DNA of 64,000 nucleotides from CAIWAH01 sp964602595 (GTDB lineage Bacteria; Verrucomicrobiota; Verrucomicrobiia; Limisphaerales; UBA9464): the NCBI GenBank assembly GCA_964602595.1, contig CAZRRO010000003.1:434001-498000 (forward strand). Reading direction: 5' to 3'. Within the stretch, counting starts at the first letter, position 1, and each line of letters opens with the position of its first letter. The notes beneath the pieces are model-generated. The model saw only the letters and a list, made by a program, of their open reading frames with translations. It was not told the origin of the DNA and did not search any database. Shown in pieces: positions 26,601 to 35,435 of this stretch. The position numbers and the translations under genes were made by a program.

Positions 26601-27346
26601 ATCTGGGCGTTGACCACGCGCAATCGGTCCGAGTTGGGCCCCTCGACGATCCAGCGCCCGTTCACCTGCCGGACCTGCGCCCGTCCCGGCCCCGACCGCA
26701 GGATGGGAAACGAACCGTGGTTGGCCACGTAAAGATCCACGGTGCCGTTGCCGTCCACGTCGCCCAGCGCCAGGGATGTGCTGCCGGTCGGCGCGGCGAG
26801 ACCGCATTCGGCGGTGATGTCCGTGAAACGCGCGCGGCCCTCGTTGCGCAGGCACCGCGGGCCGCCGCCGAGCGTGGCGACGAGCAGGTCCAGGTCGCCA
26901 TCGCCGTCCAAATCCTCGAGGACGGCGCCCGTGCTGTGGGCCCCGGCCAACGCGACGCCCGCGTCGGTCGGGGCCTCGCCAAACACCCAGCTGCCGCGGT
27001 TCAGGTAAAGCCGGTTGGTCCCGTCGATGGCGGCGAGATAGAGGTCACAACGGCCGTCGCCGTCCACGTCGCCCAGCGCCACGCCGGACCCGTTCATGAA
27101 ATTCTGGTTCCGGACAATGGCTTCGGGAGTCAGCCGATTGGTGAAGCCGATCCCGGCGGCCGCGGCCGGGAGCAATTCGAACGCGGTCCGCCCCGGCTGG
27201 GCCGGCAATAGCGGCACCGCCACCGAACCGGCCAGCAGCGTGCCGGCAAGGGTCACGGCAAACACCCACGGCCAACGGCCACGGCGGCCGGAAGCCCCAC
27301 GGGAGCTCAGGGGATAGGACGGTCCAATGTGACGCGGCACGGGCAT
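23663..27346 (-). CDS. Exported FG-GAP/VCBS beta-propeller protein with two ASPIC/UnbV domains
   Basis: 1,227 residues from ATG 27346; the frame is open another 148 codons upstream but reads as low-complexity shadow. The N-terminus has one membrane-spanning or signal segment (WPWVFAVTLAGTLLAGSVAV, about 28-47). Integrin-like FG-GAP repeats with DxDxDG calcium loops (GDVDGDGRCDLY, EDLDGDGDLDLL, RDVDGDGKPDLY and others) fill two propeller regions. ASPIC/UnbV domains lie mid-protein (VGGNPRGLNARIRV) and at the C-terminus (PAGNPAGYGATLQL). This double layout is the CRTAC1-like family abundant in Verrucomicrobia, Planctomycetes and Acidobacteria; its function is not established, though adhesion or polymer binding is suspected. 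A paralogue begins at 63334. Confidence 0.88.
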   Translation of the reverse strand: MPVPRHIGPSYPLSSRGASGRRGRWPWVFAVTLAGTLLAGSVAVPLLPAQPGRTAFELLPAAAAGIGFTNRLTPEAIVRNQNFMNGSGVALGDVDGDGRCDLYLAAIDGTNRLYLNRGSWVFGEAPTDAGVALAGAHSTGAVLEDLDGDGDLDLLVATLGGGPRCLRNEGRARFTDITAECGLAAPTGSTSLALGDVDGNGTVDLYVANHGSFPILRSGPGRAQVRQVNGRWIVEGPNSDRLRVVNAQIEEVGEPGRLYLNDGHARFRPVPWDSGAFLDEQGRPRSAPPDFGLGAVLRDVDGDGKPDLYACNDFQTPDRLWLNQGDGRFRAAPRLALRKFAFSSMGADFGDLDHDGHLDFFTVEMAPRRHERRLRSMTGVRFLPPAPGRFDYRPEVPRNTLYRGHGDGTWSEIAEFAGLTATDWSWHPLFLDADLDGWEDILVMAGAIHDVQDRDTLARIQGSGRGNSATNVLLYPAFASPISAFRNRGEFRFEEVHEAWGFTATNLFQGAALADLDGDGDLDLVCNRLNDSPALYRNTAAAPRLMVRARGVGGNPRGLNARIRVTGGPVAQTQEIVAGGRYLSGDDPARTFAAGGPGPFTVEVTWRSGRVTRLTNAAAGHLHVVDERDAVPATPVAPAQPRPLFTDESAAVGHVAREEYFDDFARQPLLHRQLSLAGPPVAWLESADPARPFLVIGPARGQSPGIFRRRADGGWENVATDWRAPDDVAAFTAWIAPDGTPALLASVGNYETAPAPASVVCLRPVATDNRMEVTPCAEVLPAAFSLGSLAAADFDADGQLDLFIGARITPGRYPESGPSRLFRGQGGRLTEPVAIAGLEAAGLVQGAVWSDLECDGFPELVLASEWGPVRIFRNHRGALEPWDPPVRLAAAAPVPLSTLTGWWSSVTSGDFDGDGRLDLVTGNWGENTGYQATPRNPLRLFFGDLAGTGGVDLVEAYRPAELPLDVPRRGLRALGLAFPQLAARFPTHAEFARASLADVLGAIPRPAQMAEARILASVAWLNRGDHWLARPLPLDAQLAPAFGVSVADVNGDGHEDLLLAQNFHTFRPEWPRPDAGRGAVLLGDGQGGFRNLPAAESGVLVHGEQRGCAVADFDQDGRCDWIDTQVGAATRVFRNVSGAPGLRVRLRGPAGNPAGYGATLQLLRDSGTGPVRELHAAAGMGSVDHPVTVLAGGGRALRVRWPGGAVTETPIPAGARELEATAPAARP

Positions 27347-27687
27347 CAGGGCAGGGGGACCGGCCGAGCCTGCCCAACCGGAAGGTGGCGCGTGAAGCGC
27401 AATGGCATACACCGTGGCGGGGCCCGCTTGACAGGCCGTGGGGCCGGCGGTGGCGAACCCATTTCTCCGCTGGCCGACGGTCTGCCTCACCCGCTTGTGG
27501 CGGTTTCTGCCGACGATCGCTGCGTTGGCCTTTCTGGCGCCAGCTTCGGAATCGTGGAGCCAACCTTGGATTAATCCCCGCAACGAGGGGAGGTCCCTGC
27601 CCGAGAGGAAGGCAAAGGTGTTGTTGAGCTCGGCGGGTTGTCGGAAGACAGGAAGAGAACCCAGGCACAGTCGCCGGCGTCTGGGCG
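27347..27687. other. 341-base divergent intergenic region
   Basis: Lies between the FG-GAP gene (minus) and the membrane-protein gene (plus), so it should hold both promoters. I see no convincing -35/-10 pair, hairpin or RNA. A GTG-initiated frame from 27438 has a hydrophobic stretch like a signal peptide but then turns arginine-rich and runs out of frame through the next gene, so it is at most a remnant. Confidence 0.5.
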
Positions 27688-28557
27688 GTGCGCTTGACCG
27701 AGAAAACACTCCAGCGTCACTTTGGCGGCGAACTCTCCGAATTGATGGATGTCGGAACACTCTCCGCCAAACTGCAAGCTGCCGGCGCACTGTTGTTCGT
27801 GGTTGCAGTTCTCGGCACGTTTGCGGTGATCCTCGTTACGATCATTCGAAGGGCAAACAAGGGGCAACTGAACGCCCCCAAGCCGCCGGAAGACGCCGTG
27901 TTCGTCGAGAAGTGGGCATCCGGTCGGAATCTCGGCAGTTGGCGCCAAAGCATGGGCGGGGCCCGCAAGTGCCTCTTCGTCGCCCTCACGAAGGATCGCC
28001 TTATCACCGCGCTCCAACCTCCGTTCAATCTGTTTTCGCGCTCCGACCTAGAGCACGACATTCCCCTCGGCAACGTGATGGGGCTGACGGCGGCAATCGA
28101 TTCCTGGCGCGGGCCATCGGTGCGCTTGCGGTTTCGGGACCCGCACGGAAGCGGGCAGGAGATTGAGCTGTTGCTCGACGACCAGCAGCGCTTCTTGGAC
28201 GCATGGCGTTCCCTTGAGGCGGCAAAGTCGGCCATCGCACCGCCTACGCTGAGTGATGCCAAACGTGAAGCGGTCGCCATGCTACCCCTTCCGAAGGCGC
28301 TGCGCCGCTACTGGCTGACGCTCGCGGGCGTGTGCCTTTTCCCAACATTCGGGTTTGTCGGGTTTGAGCTCTTTGGAATCAGGGCCGGATGGGCGGTGGT
28401 TCCGCTCTTCTTCGTCACTTTTCTTTTGGCCCTGAAGCCGGTCGGAGCTCGCCGCGCTCCAATGACGTTCTGGTTGGTTGTCGTCGGATTGTGGGTCGCG
28501 GGCGGCTTTCCCGCGATGATTCTCGTGCAAATCATCAAATGGATTCGCCATTTCTGA
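27688..28557 (+). CDS. Integral membrane protein of unknown function
   Basis: 289 residues from GTG 27688; an ATG at 27745 would remove 19 residues and neither start has a clear Shine-Dalgarno. One transmembrane helix near the N-terminus (about 34-54), a soluble domain of about 150 residues with beta-rich character (ARKCLFVALTKDRLITAL…, then LRFRDPHGSGQEIELLLDDQQRFLDAW), and three C-terminal helices (about 212-285). The soluble part resembles PH-like membrane-bound domains in layout, but I do not recognise a family. Base composition is less GC-rich than both neighbours, compatible with later acquisition. Confidence 0.7.
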   Translation: MRLTEKTLQRHFGGELSELMDVGTLSAKLQAAGALLFVVAVLGTFAVILVTIIRRANKGQLNAPKPPEDAVFVEKWASGRNLGSWRQSMGGARKCLFVALTKDRLITALQPPFNLFSRSDLEHDIPLGNVMGLTAAIDSWRGPSVRLRFRDPHGSGQEIELLLDDQQRFLDAWRSLEAAKSAIAPPTLSDAKREAVAMLPLPKALRRYWLTLAGVCLFPTFGFVGFELFGIRAGWAVVPLFFVTFLLALKPVGARRAPMTFWLVVVGLWVAGGFPAMILVQIIKWIRHF

Positions 28558-28571
28558 TTCCCCGAACCAAA

Positions 28572-30749
28572 TCAATAGCGCAGCAGGAGCACGTCGTGGA
28601 TGTCGTTGACCGTGACTACCACACGTTTGCCCTTCCGTTTGAGCGTGGTGGACGGGTTCACCGCCGTCGCGCGCCTGATTGGTTCGCAGGCGGTGACCGT
28701 CACCCGATACAGCGGGGCGTCCTCAATGGGCACGGGCAGGACGTAGGGACGTTCCTTGGCGGGCGTGGTCTGCGGCGGGGCATTGTAGCCGAGCAGGTGG
28801 ATGCGGAGGGTGCGGGTGGCGGGATCATCGGTCACGACGGACTGGACGGTGGTCGGGGCGTCGATGTGCACCCGGGGGGCGGGGTTCAGGAACCGGACGG
28901 CGTGGGCGAGAAGTTGGCGCGTCTCGGCAAGGTGATGGTCACTGGCGGTGGCCCAGTCGGGCGAACCGGCGAACGTGAGCACTGATCCCTTGCCGACCTC
29001 GTTGAGCAGGAGTGCCGGACCCGCCGGAACGTCGGCGCTCAGCGGCCAGTCCGGGTTGTAGCGGTTCTGCGCGTGCAGGGAGGTGCGGTGGGGTTTGAGC
29101 AGTTCACCGACGGGTTTTGCGGTGGTCGGTTCATAGACCACCGCCGGGCCGCGCACGAGGAAGGGCCAGTCCGCGCGGACGGCGCCGGTAAGCGGGGCGG
29201 CCTCCCCGGGGGAATTTGACGCGCTGAAACGCACCCAGTTGTCCGTCGAATCCAGTTCCCGGACGAACTTTGCCCCGACCAACTCCGCCAGTGACGACTT
29301 GGCCTGTGCTTCACCGCGCCAACCGCGGGTGCCGCCGAGGCCCGTCACGATCAGCTTGCCGCCACCCTCGACATAACTGCGGAACAGCGTGAGCTCCTGG
29401 TCGGAGACGACTGCCACGTTCGGCAGCAACAGGACGGGGAATTGCTTCAGGGTCTCGGCCGTCGCGTTCTCATCGAGCACCACGCCCCAGGGAATGTGCG
29501 CGTATTCCATGGCCTTGTGGGCGCCCTGGAAGGACTGGAATACCTCCGCCGGCTTGTCGCGGCCGAGCCAGTCGCGGGTGCGGCTGCTGTAGTAAATGCC
29601 CACCTCGTAAACCGGCGTGTGCCCGAAGTGGGCGCGCTTGGCATGGACTTCCTTGAAGGCCGCCCCGAACCGTTCGTAGGCCACGGGATCGAGCCAGCCG
29701 TCGAAGCCGGTCTTGTCCACGAGGGTCACGAAGCCGCCGTGGCTGAGCAGCGTGAACAGTTCCCAGCGCAGGTCGCTGAGTGGGCGCGTAGTCTGGTCGT
29801 GATACATGCGCACGCCGCGCTGCATGGCGATCTGGAACGGCAGCCCGGGGGTGGCGGCCTTGTAGAACTCGGCGTTCAGCCCGACGGTCAACGCGCTGAA
29901 GCCCCACACTCCCGTCTCGCCGGTGACGAAGTCGCCGTTGCCCGCGTATTGCACGGGGCGCTGGCCCACTTCCCAGGAAAACGGCGGGGTGCCGTGGTAG
30001 TTGTAGTCCACCGTGGCGCGCGGATTCACCTTCCGGATGTGCGCAGTGAGTTCCTGCTCGAAGCGCTCGCTGCTGGCGTAGCGAAACGCCAGCATCCGGT
30101 CCCAGCCCTCGTCCCACGTCACACCCTTCGGCATCGGCTGGCCGTGCTGCGCGTTGAACTCTTTCTGGCACGTCGCGCACCAGCAGCCATGAGGCGGGCC
30201 GAACCCCTGGTCCACCATGTCGAGGTGGAAACCGGCGATGCCGTAGGCGAGCTGCTCCTCGACCATCTGCTTCAGGTAGCCGAGATAGCCGGAGCGATAA
30301 CAGACGCGGCCGTCGATCGGCTTGCCGTCCGGGTCCACCATGCGCCAGTCGGGATGCTCGCGCAGGGCGTGAGCGGGATATTGCACCTGGCAGTAGGCGA
30401 TGATCGGCAGGCCGAGCTTGCGCCCTTCCTCAACTGCCTCGCGCAGGACGTCACGGTCACCGAGTCCCGGTGGCTTCGGTTGCAACTTCGAATCGTAAAA
30501 CGCCCAGTCGCCTTCCCGTGTCCAGATGACGAGATACTCCGCGCCGCAGTCCTTGGTGGCCCGGGCGATGTCGCGTCCGTTGAAGCGGATGGCAAAGCCA
30601 GCGTCATTGGTCGAACCGCCGAACTGCGAACCCGTCGGGCCGACTTCCAGACCGACCAGTGATCGCTGGAACCACGGTCGGTCGGCCGCGGTCAGGGCGC
30701 CGGCGAGGGCAAGGGTGAGAAAGCCGGTGAGCGGTCGGGACAGTTTCAT
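28572..30749 (-). CDS. Secreted glycoside-hydrolase-like protein with beta-galactosidase trimerisation-type domain
   Basis: 725 residues with signal peptide (MKLSRPLTGFLTLALAG…TAA). Residues about 40-330 look like a TIM-barrel of the GHL6/hypothetical glycosyl hydrolase type: YLVIWTREGDWAFYDSKL, GLPIIAYCQVQYP, and the active-site-like strand GIAGFHLDMVDQGF, followed by a CWCATC cysteine pair. Residues about 390-640 resemble the class-1 glutamine-amidotransferase-like GH42 trimerisation domain (VLLLPNVAVVSDQEL, YVEGGGKLIVTG). A beta-sandwich ends the protein. Related enzymes act on fucosides or galactosides, but the substrate here cannot be stated. It probably forms an operon with the gene at 30832, 82 bases upstream on the same strand. 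Confidence 0.75.
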   Translation of the reverse strand: MKLSRPLTGFLTLALAGALTAADRPWFQRSLVGLEVGPTGSQFGGSTNDAGFAIRFNGRDIARATKDCGAEYLVIWTREGDWAFYDSKLQPKPPGLGDRDVLREAVEEGRKLGLPIIAYCQVQYPAHALREHPDWRMVDPDGKPIDGRVCYRSGYLGYLKQMVEEQLAYGIAGFHLDMVDQGFGPPHGCWCATCQKEFNAQHGQPMPKGVTWDEGWDRMLAFRYASSERFEQELTAHIRKVNPRATVDYNYHGTPPFSWEVGQRPVQYAGNGDFVTGETGVWGFSALTVGLNAEFYKAATPGLPFQIAMQRGVRMYHDQTTRPLSDLRWELFTLLSHGGFVTLVDKTGFDGWLDPVAYERFGAAFKEVHAKRAHFGHTPVYEVGIYYSSRTRDWLGRDKPAEVFQSFQGAHKAMEYAHIPWGVVLDENATAETLKQFPVLLLPNVAVVSDQELTLFRSYVEGGGKLIVTGLGGTRGWRGEAQAKSSLAELVGAKFVRELDSTDNWVRFSASNSPGEAAPLTGAVRADWPFLVRGPAVVYEPTTAKPVGELLKPHRTSLHAQNRYNPDWPLSADVPAGPALLLNEVGKGSVLTFAGSPDWATASDHHLAETRQLLAHAVRFLNPAPRVHIDAPTTVQSVVTDDPATRTLRIHLLGYNAPPQTTPAKERPYVLPVPIEDAPLYRVTVTACEPIRRATAVNPSTTLKRKGKRVVVTVNDIHDVLLLRY

Positions 30750-30831
30750 GCGCAGTCAGAATCGGGGTGCGGTGGCGCATTCTCAGGGTTTGGTCGGGGT
30801 TCAGGCAAGCGACGCCCGCCGAGCCGGCCAA

Positions 30832-32733
30832 TCAGCGGCGCAGGGCTTCTAGTGCCGTCCGGTCGATCGGATTGGCTTCCTCCTTCGCGAGCGCCGCCAT
30901 GCGTCGTTGTAGGATTCCGGCCCGGACTCCCGGTGTCGACGTGGCGACGTAGATCGCATCGCGGCTGCGTGTGTCCTCGAGGGCGACACCCTCGGCGGTG
31001 GCGGACCACTTCACTTCGGTGATCCCATCGGCATCGACGCGGAAGACCTCCTTGGGCGAGCGCAGCCAGGCCGGCAGGGCAAAGGTGAAGTTCGCCCGGC
31101 GCGGCGGTCCGAACTGGAACACGTTTTCCTTCGCGTCGGCGACATAGGCCGTGTCGAGGGCGAACAGCAGCGCGGCTTCCGGGGCGGCGATGGAGGCCAG
31201 GTCCCAGTCGGGCTGCCCTCCGCGGCGGCGGCGTTCGGATCGGTAGGCGTCGCCTTCGAGGAAGAACGGTTCGAGCATTCGGATCTCCCGGCCGATCCGC
31301 GTCATCGGTTCCCAAGTGTCGGGAAAAATCAGCAGGGACTTAAGGCTGAGGTTGAACCAGTAGAGGGAGGTGATCCGTGTGGACAGCGCGTGCAGGGCTT
31401 GGGCGCGGAGTTCATCCGGCGTCGGCGAACGTCGGGAGCGTCCGTCCCAGCCGCCACCCCAGCCCTCGTGCGGTCCCTGCGACCAGTAGGCGCAGGGCAT
31501 CGGCCGGTTGAGTTCGCGCAGCGAGCGGCACATGTCGCCAATCGTCTCCAAGGGCGCGCCCCAGCGGATTTTCCGGCCGCCCCAGCGGTCATACTGGTTC
31601 CAGGCGTCCGGCGAGGGGGCGACCACCCGGTAGGCGTCGTAGTGCGGGAAGTCGGACAGCCCGGCATACCAGCGCCAGATGCGTTCCTCGCTGTGCGTGA
31701 CCGTCGTCGCGAGGCGGCTGGTGCGATAGAGAAGCAGCTGGTCGAAGACCTCCTGCGGCGGCACTGGCCGGCCACCGCCGTATTGCGGTTCGCCGAGGAA
31801 TTCGACGGCGTGGATCTTCGGAAGCCAGGCGTCGGTGTCGAACTTCGCGACCGGGTCCAGCTTGTTGAACAGCTTGAGCGGCCAGCGTTCGTAGAGCGCC
31901 GGATTGTCCGTGTAGCCGCCGACCTCGCCGATGTGGCCGGCGTTGACGTGAAGGTGGGTGAGGAGCTGGAGATATGCCGCATTGGCCAACTGCGTCCCGA
32001 CCCAGCCGCCGCTGATGTCAAACGCCTCGCACTTGATCCGCAGATGCGCCCACAGCGGCCCGGCACTGGTGGTCAGCTCCAGCGCGGCGTGGGTCAGGGG
32101 CAGCCGCGGGCCACGGATCCTGATGAAGCCCTTGTCCTCCGCGGGCACACTCGCCGACACCGCCAGTGGCGCCTGCGGCCAGAGCACCGGCCACGAACTG
32201 CCGTCCTTCGGCAGCCAGAGGCGCAGCGCGGACAGCTTCAGCTCCTTCCGGGATTCGTTGGCCACGTGAAGCACGACGGTCTCCGGCCGCACCGCGGCGT
32301 CATCCGCCAGGAAGGTGGCGGCGGAAATCCACGCCGAAGGTGACGCGATGGACATGTTGGTCTGCCCAAGACCTTCCGCCTCCAGCTCAAACCGGTTGCC
32401 CACACCCCAGCGAGACGACTTGCCGTTGAACTCCCAGACCGTCAACGCACCGGCCGGCGCGGGGACTGCGGTGCCGAGATTGTGCCAAGCCCAGTCGCCG
32501 TTGGTCAGTAGTTCCGCGGGCGTCCGGCCGCCGAAGCGGAGCGGGGCCGCCGGTCCCTGGATGAAGAGTTGCACCCGGGCGGCGAGGTTGGTCTCGCGCG
32601 GTCGCCGGTAGCGCATCGAGGCCTCAATCGTATGCGGGATGACCGAGGTGCCGACGAGTTCGGCCGCCGCGGCGGAAAGCCGTAGGGCGAGGCAGGCCAG
32701 CAACCATGCGCGGGCAGGGAGCGGGAGATGCAT
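30832..32733 (-). CDS. Large secreted protein of unknown function, paired with the glycosidase-like gene
   Basis: 633 residues; ATG 32733 is chosen because it opens a signal peptide (MHLPLPARAWLLACLALRLSAAA). The first 250 residues look like beta-sandwiches (WHNLGTAVPAPAGALTVWEF, RFELEAEGLGQTNMSIASPSAW). The middle has the look of a barrel hydrolase, with many aromatic and acidic residues (HLHVNAGHIGEVGGYTDN, AYWSQGPHEGWGGGWDG, LYWFNLSLKSLLIF). The last 100 residues form a further beta domain. Neighbouring a GHL6-like protein suggests a shared glycan substrate. I do not recognise a named family. Confidence 0.7.
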   Translation of the reverse strand: MHLPLPARAWLLACLALRLSAAAAELVGTSVIPHTIEASMRYRRPRETNLAARVQLFIQGPAAPLRFGGRTPAELLTNGDWAWHNLGTAVPAPAGALTVWEFNGKSSRWGVGNRFELEAEGLGQTNMSIASPSAWISAATFLADDAAVRPETVVLHVANESRKELKLSALRLWLPKDGSSWPVLWPQAPLAVSASVPAEDKGFIRIRGPRLPLTHAALELTTSAGPLWAHLRIKCEAFDISGGWVGTQLANAAYLQLLTHLHVNAGHIGEVGGYTDNPALYERWPLKLFNKLDPVAKFDTDAWLPKIHAVEFLGEPQYGGGRPVPPQEVFDQLLLYRTSRLATTVTHSEERIWRWYAGLSDFPHYDAYRVVAPSPDAWNQYDRWGGRKIRWGAPLETIGDMCRSLRELNRPMPCAYWSQGPHEGWGGGWDGRSRRSPTPDELRAQALHALSTRITSLYWFNLSLKSLLIFPDTWEPMTRIGREIRMLEPFFLEGDAYRSERRRRGGQPDWDLASIAAPEAALLFALDTAYVADAKENVFQFGPPRRANFTFALPAWLRSPKEVFRVDADGITEVKWSATAEGVALEDTRSRDAIYVATSTPGVRAGILQRRMAALAKEEANPIDRTALEALRR

Positions 32734-32848
32734 GAGCCAATTCTGGCGGCCCGTTCCCGTGAGTCGAGCCGAGTCGTTGGGATCGGGCCGCACCGATCGC
32801 CGCGGCCGGATTGACACTTGATCCGGTGTATGGCGAGAGTCACACACC

Positions 32849-35410
32849 ATGCCATTTTCTCCGCGGCTCGTTGCTCAGGTTCGCCGGTTGGTTGCGCTGT
32901 GGCTGCTGGCGGTGGCAGTTCAGGTGCCCGGCGCCAATGCCCTGCCGGTGGAAACCGCCCGCCTGCGGCTGCCCGAGAACCCGGGAAGCTTTGGTTATCG
33001 GTTCACGGACGCCTTTCCCGGCCTCGCGGTGACCAACCCGGTGGTGATCACGGCGCCGCGTGGCGAAACGAACCGTCTGTTCATCGTCGAACAGGCTGGA
33101 CGTATCGTGGTCATCACCAATCTGGCCCAGCCCACCCGCACGGTGTTTCTGGATCTCACCCGGAGCACGCTGAGCGGCGGCGAACAGGGGTTGCTCGGGC
33201 TCGCGTTTCACCCCGACCACGCGCGCAACGGCCGGTTCTTCGTCTTTCGCACCCTGAACTGGACGCCGCCGGGCGGAACCAGCCAGCGCTACGACCGCCT
33301 GTCCCGGTTTCAGGTGCGCCCTGACCAACCCAATGCGGCGGACCCGGATTCCGAGGTGATGCTGTTCCAGGAGCGCGATGAGGCGAGCAACCACAATGGC
33401 GGCGATCTTCACTTCGGACCGGATGGTTATCTCTACGTTGCGCTCGGCGACGAAGGCGGCGCGAACGACCAATACAGCAACGGCCAGCGGATAGATCGCG
33501 ACTTCTTCGCCGGCATCCTGCGGATCGACGTGGATCCGGTCCCCGGCAGCCGGTTGCCTAATCCGCACCTGCCACTCGCCTCCTCCGCCAATTTCGTCAC
33601 GGCGAACTACGCGATCCCGCCGGACAATCCCTTCGTCGGGGCCACCAACTTCAACGGCCGAGCGGTGAACGCCACCACCCTGCGGACGGAATTCTGGGCC
33701 GTGGGCCTGCGTAATCCGTGGCGGTTTTCGTTCGATTCCGCCGGCGGCGAGCTGTGGGTGGCGGATGTCGGCCAGGATCGCTGGGAAAGCATCTTCGTGA
33801 GCCGGGCCGGCGCGAACCACGGCTGGGCCTTCCGGGAAGGCAACGCCGCCGGTGCCCGTTCTTCCGCGACGCCGGGCGGCTTCCTCACCGAGCCGGCCTT
33901 CAACCATTTGCCGCCGGTGCATGTGTATGGCCACGGCGGCGGCCCCACCCAGGGCAATTCTGTCACCGGCGGCCTCGTCTATCGCGGCCGCCGGCTGGCC
34001 CAACTGCACGGCGCCTACGTGTTTGCGGACTACGTGAGCGGGAATGTCTGGGCGCTGTGGCGGCAAACGGGAGCAAGTCCGCGCGTGCAGCGTCTCACTG
34101 GCCAGGGCGGCATCTCCGCGTTTGGCACGGACCCGCGCAACGGCGACCTGCTGGCCGCCGCGCATTCGGGCAACCGCCTGCTGCGCCTCACCTACTCGAC
34201 CACGTTCACCGGCGAACCGTTACCACCCACCCTCGCCGACACGGGCGCCTTCTCGGATTTGGCGACCCTAGCCCCCGCCCCGGGCGTGTTGCCCTACGAG
34301 ATCAACCATCCGTTCTGGTCCGACGGCGCGGCCAAACGGCGCTGGTTTGCCCTGGGCAGCACCAACCGTCTGCTGGGCTTTCGCGAGCACGGAGCCTGGG
34401 AGGCGCCGCCCGGCACGGTGTGGGTGAAGCACTTCGATCTCGAACTGACCAATGGCGTGCCCGCGTCGGCCCGGCGGTTGGAAACGCGCTTCCTGGTCCG
34501 CAACACCAACGGTATCCACGGCCTGACCTACCGCTGGGATTCCCCCACCAACGCCACGCTCGTCCCCGAGGACGGCGCCGTGGAAAACATCACCCGTTAC
34601 ACCGCCGAGGGACAGCCCTACGCGCAGGTCTGGGAGTATCCGGCGCGCGCCCAGTGCCTTGCGTGCCACACGCCCGCCGCCGGTTTCACGCTCAGCTTCA
34701 ACACCGCCCAATGGCACCGGCCGCTCCCCGGGGGCGAATCCCAAGTCGCGGCGCTCGCGGCCGCCGGATATTTCACCAATGCCCCGGCGGAACGTCACCG
34801 GTGGGGGCGGTTCGCCGCGGTGGAGGATGAGTCTGCCAGCGTGACGTGGCGCGCCCGGTCCTATCTCGACGTCAACTGCGCCCCCTGTCATCGGCCCGGC
34901 GGAACCGGCGGCGGGTTCTTCGACGCCCGGTGGGAAACTCCACTGGCGCTCAGCCAACTCATCTGGGGACCGCTCAACGACAACCGCGGCAATCTGACCA
35001 ACCGGGTGTTCGTGCCCGGCGATGCCACCCACTCGGTCGCCCTGCAACGGCTCCAGGTGCGCGGTCCCGGCCAGATGCCGCCGCTCGCCTCCAACGTCGC
35101 CGACCCGGCCGCGGCCGATCTCCTGTCGCGCTGGCTGACCGAATTGGCCGGGGAACCCGCGCTCGATCAACCGCCGGAACTTCGCGGGCTCAACCTCGCG
35201 CCGGATGGGTCCCTGCGCCTCCGCGTCCGGCAAGCGCCCGGACAGGCCTTCCTGCTGGAATCCACTGGCCGGCTGGAGGCCACTGACTGGCAACCGGTGG
35301 ACGCCCCCGGGACCGAGCCCCACTTCCCGGCCGCTGACCGCGAAACGGAAGTCCGGCTAAGCTTGGGAACTGAAGCGCAATTCTTCCGCGTCCGCAGCCT
35401 GCGACCGTAA
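32849..35410 (+). CDS. PQQ-dependent sugar dehydrogenase fused to a diheme c-type cytochrome region
   Basis: 853 residues with signal peptide (MPFSPRLVAQVRRLVALWLL…NA). Residues about 45-440 are a glucose/sorbosone dehydrogenase beta-propeller: RLFIVEQAGRIVVI, GEQGLLGLAFHPD, NHNGGDLHFGPDGYLYVALGDEGG, and FWAVGLRNPWRFSFD. Residues about 455-780 match the SO2930-type diheme cytochrome region, with CxxCH motifs C603-L-A-C-H607 and C677-A-P-C-H681. The final 68 residues are the shared C-terminal module ending FFRVRSLRP. The fusion would pass electrons from sugar oxidation straight to heme in the periplasm or on the surface. A TTGACA lies at 32811-32816 in the divergent promoter region, without a good -10. 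Confidence 0.88.
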   Translation: MPFSPRLVAQVRRLVALWLLAVAVQVPGANALPVETARLRLPENPGSFGYRFTDAFPGLAVTNPVVITAPRGETNRLFIVEQAGRIVVITNLAQPTRTVFLDLTRSTLSGGEQGLLGLAFHPDHARNGRFFVFRTLNWTPPGGTSQRYDRLSRFQVRPDQPNAADPDSEVMLFQERDEASNHNGGDLHFGPDGYLYVALGDEGGANDQYSNGQRIDRDFFAGILRIDVDPVPGSRLPNPHLPLASSANFVTANYAIPPDNPFVGATNFNGRAVNATTLRTEFWAVGLRNPWRFSFDSAGGELWVADVGQDRWESIFVSRAGANHGWAFREGNAAGARSSATPGGFLTEPAFNHLPPVHVYGHGGGPTQGNSVTGGLVYRGRRLAQLHGAYVFADYVSGNVWALWRQTGASPRVQRLTGQGGISAFGTDPRNGDLLAAAHSGNRLLRLTYSTTFTGEPLPPTLADTGAFSDLATLAPAPGVLPYEINHPFWSDGAAKRRWFALGSTNRLLGFREHGAWEAPPGTVWVKHFDLELTNGVPASARRLETRFLVRNTNGIHGLTYRWDSPTNATLVPEDGAVENITRYTAEGQPYAQVWEYPARAQCLACHTPAAGFTLSFNTAQWHRPLPGGESQVAALAAAGYFTNAPAERHRWGRFAAVEDESASVTWRARSYLDVNCAPCHRPGGTGGGFFDARWETPLALSQLIWGPLNDNRGNLTNRVFVPGDATHSVALQRLQVRGPGQMPPLASNVADPAAADLLSRWLTELAGEPALDQPPELRGLNLAPDGSLRLRVRQAPGQAFLLESTGRLEATDWQPVDAPGTEPHFPAADRETEVRLSLGTEAQFFRVRSLRP

Positions 35411-35435
35411 TTCACGGACCCAGCCAATCCGCGAC

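Noticed and set aside
27438..28166. Plus-strand frame with a signal-peptide-like start
   Set aside because: After the hydrophobic stretch it becomes Arg/Ser-rich low-complexity and runs in another frame through the better-supported membrane-protein gene.
32811..32834. TTGACA with TATGGC as a sigma-70 promoter for the PQQ dehydrogenase
   Set aside because: The spacing is 12 bases, far from the 16-18 required, and no better -10 is present.
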